A DNA stretch of 64,000 nucleotides from positions 62,001-126,000 of the forward strand of contig NZ_FCNY02000020.1 in the NCBI RefSeq assembly GCF_001544575.2, given 5' to 3'. The notes beneath the pieces were generated by a model, which was not told the DNA's origin, did no database searches, and worked only from the letters and a program-made list of their open reading frames with translations. Below, piece after piece: positions 35,325-44,647 of the stretch. The DNA is from Caballeronia cordobensis. Its GTDB lineage: Bacteria; Pseudomonadota; Gammaproteobacteria; Burkholderiales; Burkholderiaceae. How positions within the stretch are numbered: position 1 is the first letter of the stretch; each line of letters begins with the position of its first letter. Made by a program: the position numbers and the translations under genes.

Positions 35325-36408
35325 GGGCGGCCTCCGGCTGAATGAAGCGGATCGATTCCGTGTTCCAGTCGATGCCCACTTGCGCGCCTTCTTCGAGCGG
35401 CTCGTCCCCGTGGTTCTGGCAACACACGAGCATGTCCCCCGCGCGGCTTTCCAGGCGATAAAGCCACTGGCTGCCGAGGAAGAAGCGGCTCGTCACGCGG
35501 CCCGGCAGACGCCCGCTGCCCGCCGCGCCGAGCTTCAGTTTCTCCGGACGGATGCACACGGTGACGGCATCGCCCACGCCGATCGCGCGCTCGCGCTCCG
35601 GCAGTTGCGTGGTCGAGCCCGTTTCCGCGAGATCGTGGCCGAGGTCGATGCGAATGGCGTCGCCGTCGCGCGCCACGATCGTGCCGCGCAGCATGTTCGC
35701 CTTGCCGATGAACTGCGACACGAAGCTCGTCTCCGGCCGCTCGTAGGCGCGATAAGGCGTATCGACCTGCGTGATGCGGCCCGCTTCCATCACGACGACG
35801 CGGTCGCTGATCGACAGCGCTTCGGACTGATCGTGCGTGACCATGATCGTCGTCGTGCCGATCTTGCGCTGAATGCCGCGCAGTTCGAACTGCATGTCTT
35901 CGCGCAGTTTGGCGTCGAGGTTGGACATCGGCTCGTCGAGCAGAAGCACGGGCGGCGCGATCACGATGGCGCGCGCAAGTGCCACGCGCTGACGCTGGCC
36001 GCCCGACAGTTCGCGCGGAAAGCGATGCGCGAACTTGTCGAGCCGCACGAGCGCGAGTGCTTCGTTCACGCGGTCCTTGCGCTCGCGCTTGTCGATGCCG
36101 CGCATCTCGAGGCCGAAGCTCACGTTCTGCTCCACGCTCATGTGCGGAAAGAGCGCATAGCTCTGAAACACGATGCCGAGGCCGCGCTTGTTCGGCCGCA
36201 TGTGCGTGATGTCGCGGCCATCGAGCGTGATGCGCCCGCGCGTCGCCTCGATGAAGCCCGCGATCATCTGCAAGGTCGTGGTCTTGCCGCAACCCGACGG
36301 TCCGAGCAGCGAAACGAATTCGCCTTTCTCGACCGACAGATTCACGTCGGCGACGGCGTGCAGATCGCCGAACGATTTCGACAGATCCGTCAATGTGAGA
36401 AACGACAT
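35317..36408 (-). CDS. ABC transporter ATP-binding protein, PotA type
   Basis: A 363-residue ATPase: Walker A GPSGCGKTT, Q-loop VFQSYALFPHMSV, signature LSGGQRQRVALARA, Walker B VLLLDEPMSNLD, switch His in VTHDQSEA, and a C-terminal TOBE region. First gene of the operon reading ATPase, permease, permease, [2Fe-2S], alpha, beta, binding protein. AGGGG lies ahead of the start. Divergent from the IclR gene. Confidence 0.94.
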   Translation of the reverse strand: MSFLTLTDLSKSFGDLHAVADVNLSVEKGEFVSLLGPSGCGKTTTLQMIAGFIEATRGRITLDGRDITHMRPNKRGLGIVFQSYALFPHMSVEQNVSFGLEMRGIDKRERKDRVNEALALVRLDKFAHRFPRELSGGQRQRVALARAIVIAPPVLLLDEPMSNLDAKLREDMQFELRGIQRKIGTTTIMVTHDQSEALSISDRVVVMEAGRITQVDTPYRAYERPETSFVSQFIGKANMLRGTIVARDGDAIRIDLGHDLAETGSTTQLPERERAIGVGDAVTVCIRPEKLKLGAAGSGRLPGRVTSRFFLGSQWLYRLESRAGDMLVCCQNHGDEPLEEGAQVGIDWNTESIRFIQPEAARG

Positions 36409-36506
36409 GGCCTGCCCCTTGTGCGCATCGCGCGCCGGCCGAATACCGGCTACCGATTTCGATGTAGCGACTCTAGCCAGCCATATTCCGGCCCGTCAAT
36501 TTCAAA

Positions 36507-36552
36507 TTCCATTGAACGATTAAAAGCTGCGGTGATATTCCGTTAAATGGAA
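36507..36552. promoter_or_regulatory. Two candidate IclR-type operators in the divergent promoter region
   Basis: Site 2 (36538-36552, TTCCGTTAAATGGAA) is a near-perfect 15-base palindrome of the size bound by IclR-family dimers. Site 1 (36507-36521, TTCCATTGAACGATT) matches one half well and the other partly. Their centres are 31 bases apart, about three helical turns, on the same DNA face. They lie in the unusually A+T-rich 36480-36600 interval between the importer/dehydrogenase operon and the IclR gene. Confidence 0.55.
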
Positions 36553-36699
36553 CATGATCTCGGTTAAGAAGGGTTGGCGTTTCGCTGAATGGGATTTGGG
36601 TAATCCCTTAGATTGCGCAGCGGGGCCGAATCGGGTCGAATAGCAGCGCGTGGGGAGGGCGGCGCGGCGATTCCGCCGAATGGAATGAGCGAGGCAGAA

Positions 36700-37575
36700 A
36701 TGAAGGCATCTGACGAAGAAAACGGAAGGTCCGCGCCGGATGCGCCCGGCGTCGGCATGCTGCAACGCGCGTTCGCCGTGATTCGCGCGCTGGGCGAGGG
36801 TCAGGCCGAAGGCAGCCGCGTGACCGCGCTGGCGAAGACAGTCGGTCTCACGCAGGCCACCGTGCACCGAATCCTGCACGCGCTGATCGCGGAAGGCGTC
36901 GTCGAGCAGGACGAAGGCAGCAAGCGATATCGCCTGAGCGTCGATTTCTTTTCGCTGGCGGCGCAGGCGGGCAACCCGAGCCGGATGCGCACGCTGTGCC
37001 GGCCCGCGCTGCTGCGCCTGTGCGCGAGCCTCGGCGAGACCATCTTTCTGCTCGTCAAAAGCAGCTTCGATGCGGTCTGCCTCGACATGTGCGAAGGCCC
37101 GTTCCCGATTCGCTCGTTCACCGGCGACGTGGGCGGACGCGTCGCGCTCGGCGTCGGGCAGGGCAGTCTCGCCATTCTCGCGTTCCAGCCGGAAGCGGAG
37201 CGCGAGGAGATCATCCGCTTCAACGTGCCGCGGCTGCACAGCCACGGCGTGTTCGACGAAGTGTATTTGCGCACCGAGATCGAGCGCGTGCGCACGCAAG
37301 GTTATGCCGGGCGCAATAGCGGGCTGATCGATGGCATGGCGGGCGTCGCCGTGCCGATTCTCGATCGCTCGGGGCATGCGGTCGGCGCATTGAGCGTCGG
37401 CACGCTATCGACGCGTCTTGGCGAGGATCGCTTGCCGATGGTGGTCGAATTGCTGAAGCGCCAGGCCGCGACGATCGGCCCGCAGATCAATCCGTTCGAT
37501 GTGGCCGTGCGCCGTCCCGTTCATGGCCTGACCCGCGCGATGGCGACGAAGCCGCTATCCGGCTCGGCGCAGTGA
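36700..37575 (+). CDS. IclR-family transcriptional regulator
   Basis: About 291 residues: winged helix near residues 18-80 (MLQRAFAVIRALGEG...VTALAKTVGLTQATVHRILHALIAEGVVEQ) and an IclR effector domain (GRVALGVGQGSLAIL; GYAGRNSGLIDGMAGVAVPILD). The start at 36700 has GAGG five bases upstream; an in-frame ATG at 36685 lacks a good site. It probably controls the divergent 35317-29681 operon through the paired palindromes. Confidence 0.92.
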   Translation: MKASDEENGRSAPDAPGVGMLQRAFAVIRALGEGQAEGSRVTALAKTVGLTQATVHRILHALIAEGVVEQDEGSKRYRLSVDFFSLAAQAGNPSRMRTLCRPALLRLCASLGETIFLLVKSSFDAVCLDMCEGPFPIRSFTGDVGGRVALGVGQGSLAILAFQPEAEREEIIRFNVPRLHSHGVFDEVYLRTEIERVRTQGYAGRNSGLIDGMAGVAVPILDRSGHAVGALSVGTLSTRLGEDRLPMVVELLKRQAATIGPQINPFDVAVRRPVHGLTRAMATKPLSGSAQ

Positions 37576-37578
37576 CGC

Positions 37579-38421
37579 TCAACTGCTCAGCTTCCTATAC
37601 GCGTTCAGATGCCGAATGAGACCCTGCCGGTCGCCGCGCTTGTCGAGCAGGATCGCGAGGTTGTGATGCGCGTCCGCGTAATCCGGATCGGCTTCGAGAC
37701 AGCGCCGATAACTTTGCACCGCGTCTTCCGCGCGGCCGATGCCTTCGAGCGCGACAGCCCGATTGAAGTGCAACACGGCGTCGTCCGGAAAATGGCTCAG
37801 GGCTTCGTCGAAAACGGCCAGCGCGTCGCCGCAACGGTGTTCTTCGTCGCACAGCAAGGCGCCGAGATCGACATAGGCGCCGTAATGCGGCTCGGGCGAC
37901 AACGCAATCGCGCGCCGGTACGCCCGTTCCGCGCCCCGCGCATCGCTTTTCATGAGCTGGCCGCCGAGGTCGTACCATTCGCCGGCCTGCGTCGCCGCAG
38001 CTTCCCTGCGTTCCGGCGCGGCATCGAGCAGCACGACACTGCCTTTGACTTCCGCGACTTCGAAATCGAGCAGCAGCTGGCCCGTCACGGCGTCCCATTG
38101 CGATGGGCCGGTCTTCACCACGACCGAGCCGCCTTCGGCCGTCACGCGCAAGCCCGACAGCGGCAGTTCGTCCGGCAGGTCGGCGCGCAGACGGGCAAGC
38201 GCCTGGCTGATCTTGCGCGGCGGCACATCGGCGGCGCGCAGGCGCAAGGCCGTGCGCAGCAACACGACGTCCTGAAAGGAGAAACGCAGTTCATTGCGCG
38301 GCCCGCGCTCGGGCGTCACGAACCCCGCATCGATCAGGCCGGTGACGACCCGGCGCGTCACGCCCAGCATCGACACGAGTTTGGCCAGCGAAAGATCGTG
38401 CGCAACGATTCGTCTGCTCAC
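37579..38421 (-). CDS. HTH (MerR-like) and tetratricopeptide-repeat protein
   Basis: A 280-residue protein starting GTG at 38421, overlapping the Ku stop as GTGA. The N-terminus (LAKLVSMLGVTRRVVTGLIDAGFVTPERGPRNELRFSFQDVVLLRTALRL) is a MerR-like helix-turn-helix. The C-terminal half has TPR units, for example AYRRAIALSPEPHYGAYVDLG and VQSYRRCLEADPDYADAHHNLA. Coupling to Ku suggests a regulator or scaffold for the same function. No characterised homologue is known to me. Confidence 0.82.
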   Translation of the reverse strand: MSRRIVAHDLSLAKLVSMLGVTRRVVTGLIDAGFVTPERGPRNELRFSFQDVVLLRTALRLRAADVPPRKISQALARLRADLPDELPLSGLRVTAEGGSVVVKTGPSQWDAVTGQLLLDFEVAEVKGSVVLLDAAPERREAAATQAGEWYDLGGQLMKSDARGAERAYRRAIALSPEPHYGAYVDLGALLCDEEHRCGDALAVFDEALSHFPDDAVLHFNRAVALEGIGRAEDAVQSYRRCLEADPDYADAHHNLAILLDKRGDRQGLIRHLNAYRKLSS

Positions 38422-39344
38422 TTGCGCGCACGCGTCCTGGCCGGCGCTTCCGCCGCGACTTTCTGAGCCCGCGCGGCGGGCTTTCTGACCTTCGGCACGT
38501 CGATGGCTTCTTCGGCTTCCGCCGCCGCGGTTTTGCGCTTTGCCGGCCCCGCGGCCTTCGGCTTGGCGCTGGTTTTGGCGAGACTTGCGCGCAACGCTTC
38601 CATCAGGTCGATGACTTCGCCGCCCGCCGCGGGTTCTTCGGCTTGCGGCGAGACGACCTCCTTGCCCTCGATCTTCCGGTCGATCGCGGCGAGGATGCGC
38701 TTCTTTTCCTCGTCTTCGTAGGCGGCGGCGTCGTAGGCGTCTTCGGTGCCTTGCTCGATGATCTGAAGCGCGAGCTTCAACTCCGCGTCCGACACCGACA
38801 CATGTTCGATATTCAGATCCTTGAGAGAACGCACTTCGTCGGCGAAAAGGAGTTGCTGGAAGACCATGCCGTCTTCGGCGGGGCGCACCTGAACCACACG
38901 GGTCTTGCCCTTGTACGACCACTTCGCCAGCGCGCATCGTCCGCTTTGCGCGAGTGCCTGCTGGAGCAGGCTGTAGGGCTTGCCGCCGCGCTTGTCGGGC
39001 GCGATGAAATAGGCCTTGTCATAGAAGATCGGATCGACGGATTTCTCCGGGACGAACGAAACGATCTCGACGACATGGCTCGCGCCTTCTTCCAGCGCCT
39101 TCAGTTCGTCGCCCGTGAAGACGACATAGCGGCCTTTTTCGAACTCATAGCCCTTCTTCATGGCTGACCGTTCGACGACTTCGCCCGTGGCATCGGATAC
39201 GTATTGCTGTTTGACGCGCGCGCCGTCCGGGGCGAGAAGATTGAAGCGGACGTCCGACGCGCTCTCCGTGGCCGAGTAGAGCTTGACGGGTATCGAGACG
39301 AGTCCGAACGAGAGTGACAGAGACGCAATCGAGCGTGCCGGCAT
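38418..39344 (-). CDS. ku: Non-homologous end-joining protein Ku
   Basis: A 308-residue bacterial Ku: MPARSIASLSLSFGLVSIPVKLYSATE opens the ring domain, KKGYEFEKGRYVVFTGDEL and VDPIFYDKAYFIAPDK are core motifs, and a Lys/Ala/Arg-rich tail follows residue 240, as in proteobacterial Ku with DNA-binding extensions. It binds DNA ends and recruits ligase D, which is not in this window. The start at 39344 has GAGGAG upstream. Confidence 0.95.
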   Translation of the reverse strand: MPARSIASLSLSFGLVSIPVKLYSATESASDVRFNLLAPDGARVKQQYVSDATGEVVERSAMKKGYEFEKGRYVVFTGDELKALEEGASHVVEIVSFVPEKSVDPIFYDKAYFIAPDKRGGKPYSLLQQALAQSGRCALAKWSYKGKTRVVQVRPAEDGMVFQQLLFADEVRSLKDLNIEHVSVSDAELKLALQIIEQGTEDAYDAAAYEDEEKKRILAAIDRKIEGKEVVSPQAEEPAAGGEVIDLMEALRASLAKTSAKPKAAGPAKRKTAAAEAEEAIDVPKVRKPAARAQKVAAEAPARTRARK

Positions 39345-39420
39345 GGGCTTCTCCTCGGTAGGCATTCGGCGAACCGCCTGACAGGGTACCACCGGTCGCG
39401 CGCCGGGGTGTGCCGCCGGT

Positions 39421-40056
39421 TCAGTCGAAGTCCACGCCGGCGCCGCGGCGCAGTTCGTCCAGCCGTCTGATCTGCTCGGGCATGATGCGGCCGAGCGAGA
39501 GCGGCGGAAGATCGTCGGGGCTGAAGAACCCGACGGCGTCGGTTTCCTCGCCGATGCGCTCGCCGGAATGCTGCACCGTGCCGAGAAACACGAGCTTCCA
39601 GATATGGAAGACCGATGGCGGATGAGGATGCTTCGCCGTATCCCACGCGGCGAGCAGGCGCACGATCTCGACGGTATAGCCGCTTTCCTCGCGCACTTCC
39701 TTCGCGGCGTTTTCGGCGGGAGAGAGACCCACGTCGGCCCAGCCGCCAGGCAGCGACCATAGCCCGTCGGCGGCTTCGCGCACGAGCAGGATCTGGCCGG
39801 CATCGTCGAATACGGCGCAGCGGACGTCGAGCTTCGGATTCGCATAGCCCGATTCGAATGCGAATAGCTCGGCGACTTCATCGGTTTTCAGCGAGGCGAT
39901 TTCCGCGATCTGCTCATGCGCGATCGCCGCGATTTCTTCGTAGCGCTCCTTGTCGAAGACGCCGGTCGTGTAGTGCAGGCCCGTCTGCGCGAGTGCGAGC
40001 AGGCGTCGGGCCTGGTCGAGCCGTCGATTGAACGATGCCTGGCTTTCCGATGTCAT
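39421..40056 (-). CDS. NUDIX hydrolase with N-terminal helical domain
   Basis: A 211-residue protein. The Nudix box is GGWADVGLSPAENAAKEVREESGY (all G, E and REx2EE positions present). An N-terminal helical domain of about 70 residues (RLDQARRLLALAQTGLHYTTGVFDKERYEEI) is typical of the ADP-ribose pyrophosphatase-like Nudix_N branch. Same direction as Ku, with a 76-base gap. Substrate not determined. Confidence 0.9.
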   Translation of the reverse strand: MTSESQASFNRRLDQARRLLALAQTGLHYTTGVFDKERYEEIAAIAHEQIAEIASLKTDEVAELFAFESGYANPKLDVRCAVFDDAGQILLVREAADGLWSLPGGWADVGLSPAENAAKEVREESGYTVEIVRLLAAWDTAKHPHPPSVFHIWKLVFLGTVQHSGERIGEETDAVGFFSPDDLPPLSLGRIMPEQIRRLDELRRGAGVDFD

Positions 40057-40063
40057 GGGAGGC

Positions 40064-40981
40064 TCACTGGTCGTTACGCCGTTCGGTTGCGATATACGAC
40101 TGCGCCGTCGTCAGCAGCCAGCGCTCGAACGTGCGCAATAACGGCGAGTTTTGCTTGCGTTCGGGATAGACGAGGTAGTAACCCTTGTCGCTCGGCAGAG
40201 AGAGTTCGAACGGCCTCACCAGTTCCCGCGATCGAAGTTCGTGCGCCACCAGAAAGCGCGGCACCAGCGCGATGCCGAGACCGGCTTTCGCCGCTTCGAC
40301 GAGCATCGAAAAGAGTTCGTAGCGCTGGCCTTTCATGCTGTCGACGTCATGCACGGCTGCCTGCGCGAGCCACTGCCGCCATGCGTCGGGCCGCGCCGAC
40401 TGATGCAGCAGCGTGAAGTCCGCGATGTCGCGGGGCGCGAGCTTCGTGCGTCCGTCGAGCAGACGCGGACTGCATACGGCGGTGATCTCCTCGCCGAACA
40501 GATACTTCGCCACCGAGCCGGGCCAGACCGGATCGCCGAAGTGAATGGCGGCATCGAACGGCGTGTCCTTGAAGAGAAACGGCGCGGCGCGCGTGGTCAG
40601 GTTGACGACGATGTCGTCGTGGGCCGCATAGAAGTCCGGCAGCCGCGGAATGAGCCAGCGCGTGGCGAAGGTCGGGATGACCGCGAGCTCCAGAATGCCG
40701 CCGGCATTGCGGTGCGCCATCGCGGCGAGCGTGTCCCGTTCGAGACGTTCGAGATTTTCCCGCACGCGCTTTGCATAGAGCTCACCGGCTTCGGTCAGGC
40801 TGATTCTTCGCTTGTGCCGGTTGAAAAGCGGCGTCCCGAGATATTCCTCCAGGCTCGCGACCTGACGGCCCACCGCACTCTGGGTCAGCGACAGTTCCTC
40901 GGCCGTGCGCGTGAAACTCAGGTGCCGGGCGGCGGCCTCGAACGCGATGAGTGCGTCGATGCTCGGTATTTTGCGTCTCAC
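40064..40981 (-). CDS. LysR-family regulator, GcvA-like
   Basis: A 305-residue LTTR with the helix-turn-helix FEAAARHLSFTRTAEELSLTQSAVGRQVASLEEYLG. It starts with GTG at 40981, supported by AGGAAGG directly upstream; the overlapping ATG is out of frame. It lies seven bases from the Nudix gene, so the two may be co-transcribed. Confidence 0.91.
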   Translation of the reverse strand: MRRKIPSIDALIAFEAAARHLSFTRTAEELSLTQSAVGRQVASLEEYLGTPLFNRHKRRISLTEAGELYAKRVRENLERLERDTLAAMAHRNAGGILELAVIPTFATRWLIPRLPDFYAAHDDIVVNLTTRAAPFLFKDTPFDAAIHFGDPVWPGSVAKYLFGEEITAVCSPRLLDGRTKLAPRDIADFTLLHQSARPDAWRQWLAQAAVHDVDSMKGQRYELFSMLVEAAKAGLGIALVPRFLVAHELRSRELVRPFELSLPSDKGYYLVYPERKQNSPLLRTFERWLLTTAQSYIATERRNDQ

Positions 40982-41097
40982 ACATCCTTCCTGTTACGCA
41001 CAACGTTGAGTATTTATATCGTTTGCAGGCCGTTAATGGTGCCATGAGAATCGTTCTGACAGATCTTCTTTCCCTAACGAACGTTCTCATCCGAACC

Positions 41098-41295
41098 ATG
41101 AACCCCTTCATCGACGAAGAAGCATTCTCCTTTCAAGCCTTGTTTCACGGCAACCTCTCCACGTCGAAAAACGTGATCGGCAAGGCGCGCGGTTCGTCTT
41201 ATTCGAAGCTGCTGGAAGGACCCGTCGCCGTCATGGCGGGCAACGTGCCGGAACGCGCGGACGCCAACTCGGCCGCCATCCTGGGCTACAACTGA
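41098..41295 (+). CDS. Small hypothetical ORF upstream of ndh
   Basis: 65 codons (MNPFIDEEAFSFQALFHGN...) ending 15 bases before the NADH dehydrogenase gene. There is no clear ribosome binding site; an in-frame ATG at 41044 would lengthen it. I recognise no family. Ordinary-looking composition and tight spacing to ndh are the only support. Confidence 0.35.
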   Translation: MNPFIDEEAFSFQALFHGNLSTSKNVIGKARGSSYSKLLEGPVAVMAGNVPERADANSAAILGYN

Positions 41296-41310
41296 ACGGG
41301 AGGCCTGCAG

Positions 41311-42618
41311 ATGCATCGGATCGTCATCGTGGGAGGCGGCGCGGGCGGCCTGGAGCTGGCGACGCGCCTCGGCAACCGGCTCGGCAAGGCGGGGCGTGCG
41401 CACGTGACGCTGGTCGACCGCTCCGCGGTGCACGTGTGGAAGCCGCTACTGCACGAAGTGGCCGCCGGCAGTCTCGATACGCACGCGCATGAAATCGCCT
41501 ATGCAGCCCATTCGCACTGGAACGGCTTCACGTTCGTTCACGGCGAGATGACGGGCCTCGACCGCGAAAGCCGCCGCCTGAAGATCGGCCCGATGTTCGA
41601 ATTCGAGGACAGCGACGCCGAAGTGCTGCCGCCGCGCGACCTCGAATACGACACGCTGGTGCTCGCGCTCGGCAGCCGCACGCATTTCTTCGGCGTACCG
41701 GGCGCGGAAGATCACGCGATCGCGCTCGACACGCTGGAGCAGGCGGAGCGCTTGCGCAAGCGCCTGCTTCAGGTCTGCCTGAGAAAGCGCGCACAAGGCG
41801 CGAGCGACGCGGACGAGGCCGTGGATATCGCCATCATCGGCGCGGGGGCGACGGGTGTCGAGCTTGCTGCCGAGCTGCGCCGCATGGAGCATACGCTGCG
41901 GCAGTTCCGGCTGCTTTCCGAGAGCCCGCGCGCCGCGATGCGCATCACGCTGCTCGAACGAGGCGATCGCGTCTTGCCCGCGCTTGCCCGGCGCGTGTCC
42001 GATACGACCCGCGCCATCCTCGAGAAGATGAACATTTCGGTGCGCGTCTCGACCTCGGTCACGCGCGTGCAGCCGGACAGCGTCGAGATCGCGGGCGGCG
42101 CATCGATTCCCGCCGATATCACGATCTGGGCAGCGGGCATCAAGGCGCCCGCCGTTCTGGCATCGCTCGACGGGCTCGCCGTGAATCACGTCAATCAGAT
42201 CAAGGTCGCGAGCTCGTTGCAGAGCGAGACGGATGCGGACATCTTCGCACTGGGCGATTGCGCGAGCTGCGCGTGGACAGCCGATGTGCTGGTGCCGCCG
42301 CGCGCGCAGGCCGCGCATCAGCAGGCGATGTTCTTGTGCAAGGCGCTGAGCGCGCGCATCGAAGGCCGGGACGTGGGCGCTTTCACGTACAAGGACCACG
42401 GCTCGCTCGTTTCGCTGGGTTCGCCGACGGCCGTCGGCAGCGTGGCCGGCATGACGAGCACAGGGAAGTTCTTCGTCGAAGGCTTTATCGCGAAGCTGAT
42501 GTACGCGGCGCTCTATCGCAAGCATCTGGTGGCCGTGTCGGGCTTGCGCAGAACCGTCTTCGGCATTGCCGCGCATGGCCTCGGACGATTGCTCGCCCCG
42601 AGAGTCAAGCTGCACTAG
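41311..42618 (+). CDS. ndh: Type II NADH dehydrogenase (NDH-2)
   Basis: A 435-residue membrane-associated flavoprotein: FAD motif RIVIVGGGAGGLELATRLG, then HVWKPLLHEVAAGSLD, the NADH-binding motif DIAIIGAGATGVELAAEL, and the C-terminal FALGDCASC and PPRAQAAHQQA. It transfers electrons from NADH to quinone without proton pumping. Preceded by GGGAGG. Confidence 0.93.
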   Translation: MHRIVIVGGGAGGLELATRLGNRLGKAGRAHVTLVDRSAVHVWKPLLHEVAAGSLDTHAHEIAYAAHSHWNGFTFVHGEMTGLDRESRRLKIGPMFEFEDSDAEVLPPRDLEYDTLVLALGSRTHFFGVPGAEDHAIALDTLEQAERLRKRLLQVCLRKRAQGASDADEAVDIAIIGAGATGVELAAELRRMEHTLRQFRLLSESPRAAMRITLLERGDRVLPALARRVSDTTRAILEKMNISVRVSTSVTRVQPDSVEIAGGASIPADITIWAAGIKAPAVLASLDGLAVNHVNQIKVASSLQSETDADIFALGDCASCAWTADVLVPPRAQAAHQQAMFLCKALSARIEGRDVGAFTYKDHGSLVSLGSPTAVGSVAGMTSTGKFFVEGFIAKLMYAALYRKHLVAVSGLRRTVFGIAAHGLGRLLAPRVKLH

Positions 42619-42657
42619 GCGAACAATATCGCGCCACGCGACCTGTCCACGACATAC

Positions 42658-42685
42658 GCAGCCCGCGCCGGCAAGCGCGGGCTGC
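42658..42685 (+). terminator. Strong hairpin downstream of ndh
   Basis: GCAGCCCGCGC (42658-42668) pairs perfectly with 42675-42685 around CGGCAA, 40 bases past the ndh stop. It is followed by GACCGATCCTTTC, only weakly T-rich. A likely terminator. Confidence 0.65.
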
Positions 42686-42827
42686 GACCGATCCTTTCAC
42701 TAGCGTTTCATATTCTCTCCGTCAAGGCGGCAACAATCCGTATATGCCGCCCTATGCTGTGGAGCGTGACGCTCGGCATAATGTCGGCTATTAATTAATG
42801 GTTGCAACTCCCATTGGTGGCCGAGAA

Positions 42828-43463
42828 ATGAGCGAACAACGAGCAAAACGTGATCCGGAAGGCACGAGACGGCGCATTCTCGAAGCCGCTACCGAGCAGT
42901 TCACGAAATTCGGCCTCGCCGGCGCGCGGGTCGACGCCATTGCCACGGCGGCGGGCACGAACGAGCGCATGCTCTACTACTACTTCACGAGCAAGGAAGG
43001 CCTGTACGTCGCAGTGCTCGAAGCCATGTACGTGCGGTTCGCGGAGCGCGAGGCGAGTCTCGACCTGTCCGGCCTGCAACCGGCCGAAGCGATCCGCGAG
43101 CTGGCGAAGTCCATCTGGACGTATCTGCGGGAAAATCCGCAATGGCTGAGCCTCGTCAATAACGAAAATCTGCACGAAGGGCGCTATCTGGAGCGTTCGA
43201 GCGGCTTGCGAGAGACGATCTCGCCCGTGGTCGATCTGCTGCGTGTCACCCTCGAACGCGGCGCGGCGGCCGGGCAGTTCCGCAAGGGCGTCGATCCGCT
43301 GGATTTCTACGTGACGCTGGTGGGCATGGGGTATTACATCGTGTCGAACCGCTTCACCATCAATACGTTCACGGGGCGCAATTACGCCGAATCGGCCCCG
43401 CATGAGTCCATTTCCGCCATGCATCTGGACATGCTGCTGGCGTATCTGAAACCGGACGCCTGA
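42828..43463 (+). CDS. TetR-family transcriptional regulator
   Basis: A 211-residue protein with an N-terminal helix-turn-helix (TRRRILEAATEQFTKFGLAGARVDAIATAAGTNERMLYYYFTSKEGLYVAVL). The start at 42828 (MSEQRAKRD) was preferred; the ATG at 42798 sits in an A+T-rich, promoter-like TATTAATTAAT stretch. The C-terminal ligand domain is of ordinary length. Convergent with the LysR gene at 43492. Confidence 0.9.
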   Translation: MSEQRAKRDPEGTRRRILEAATEQFTKFGLAGARVDAIATAAGTNERMLYYYFTSKEGLYVAVLEAMYVRFAEREASLDLSGLQPAEAIRELAKSIWTYLRENPQWLSLVNNENLHEGRYLERSSGLRETISPVVDLLRVTLERGAAAGQFRKGVDPLDFYVTLVGMGYYIVSNRFTINTFTGRNYAESAPHESISAMHLDMLLAYLKPDA

Positions 43464-43491
43464 ACGCGCCGCGCTGCACGCCGCGCGCCTG

Positions 43492-44418
43492 TCACCCGCG
43501 CGCGGCCATTTCGCCCTTGAGTTCATGGGCGATGAAGTCGACGAACGCGCGAATCCGGTTGGACATCTGATGCCGCTGGGAATAGACAGCGAAGATGTCC
43601 GCGTTCGGCGTTTCGTGGTCGGGCAGCACGCGAACGAGCGAACCGTCCGCCAGATACTGCGCGATGTCCCATTCGGCGCGCATGAGGATGCCGTGTCCTT
43701 CGAGCGCCCACTTCACCGCGATTTCGCCGTCGTTCGTCGTGAGCGTGCCGTTGATGCGCACGGCCTCCGTCTTGCGCGACGCCCCGCGTCCTGAACTCAG
43801 GCGCCACACGCCATACGCTTCATCGCCCTGACGAATGCCGATGCAGTTGTGGCGCGTGAGATCGTGCGCCGTGAGCGGCATGCCGCGCGCCGCGATATAG
43901 GCGGGCGCGGCGCACAAGAGCCGGCGGTTTCCGGCGAGCCGCCTTGCGACGACGCGCGTATCCGGCGGCTCGCCGAAGCGGATGCAGACATCGAAGGCAT
44001 CGTCGGTGAGCGGCGGCGGCGTGACCGACAACTGCAATTGCACCGAGACCTGCGGATACTTCGCGACGAACTTCGATATGGCCGGCGCGATATGGCTTCG
44101 CCCGAAACCGAGCGTCGCGTTCACGCGCAGCAGGCCTTTCGGGCTGCGTTTCGCGGACCCGAGCAGTTCCGACAATTCGTCGATCTCGTCGAGGATGCGC
44201 CGCGCATGTTCGAGGTAAAGCTCGCCCTCCGGCGTGAGCATCATGCGCCGCGTCGTGCGGTTGACGAGCGCGACGCCCGCGCGCGTTTCCATCTGCGACA
44301 GGCGCTTGCTGACGGCCGCCGCCGTGAGCCCGAGTTCGCGCGCCGCCGCGCTCAGGCTGCCCGCCGCGGAAAGCGTCGGAAAGAAGCTCAGATCGGCGGG
44401 CAGGACGGTATCGGGCAT
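43492..44418 (-). CDS. LysR-family transcriptional regulator
   Basis: A 308-residue LTTR with helix-turn-helix FPTLSAAGSLSAAARELGLTAAAVSKRLSQMETRAGVALVNRTTRR and the DmlR/CrgA-like RVNATLGFGRSHIAPAISKFVAKYPQV. No obvious divergent target beyond the lipoprotein gene at 44648. Confidence 0.9.
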   Translation of the reverse strand: MPDTVLPADLSFFPTLSAAGSLSAAARELGLTAAAVSKRLSQMETRAGVALVNRTTRRMMLTPEGELYLEHARRILDEIDELSELLGSAKRSPKGLLRVNATLGFGRSHIAPAISKFVAKYPQVSVQLQLSVTPPPLTDDAFDVCIRFGEPPDTRVVARRLAGNRRLLCAAPAYIAARGMPLTAHDLTRHNCIGIRQGDEAYGVWRLSSGRGASRKTEAVRINGTLTTNDGEIAVKWALEGHGILMRAEWDIAQYLADGSLVRVLPDHETPNADIFAVYSQRHQMSNRIRAFVDFIAHELKGEMAARG

Positions 44419-44647
44419 CGCGGTCGGACTTGAATCGAATTTGACGATGTCACGAGTTTAGCAGCGGCCTTCAGGCAGGGAAACGATTTGGCCGTCGATA
44501 TGATTCGGCATCCTTAGTTAAACGGCGCTCTGACGTTGAAGAATGTAACAGCGGCAACAGGGCCCTCAAGTTTTTCCGCCCTATGCCGTTAGCCCGGAAG
44601 GCCGCCTATTGGCGCATTTCCCACAGCCACAACAAAACAGAACAAGC

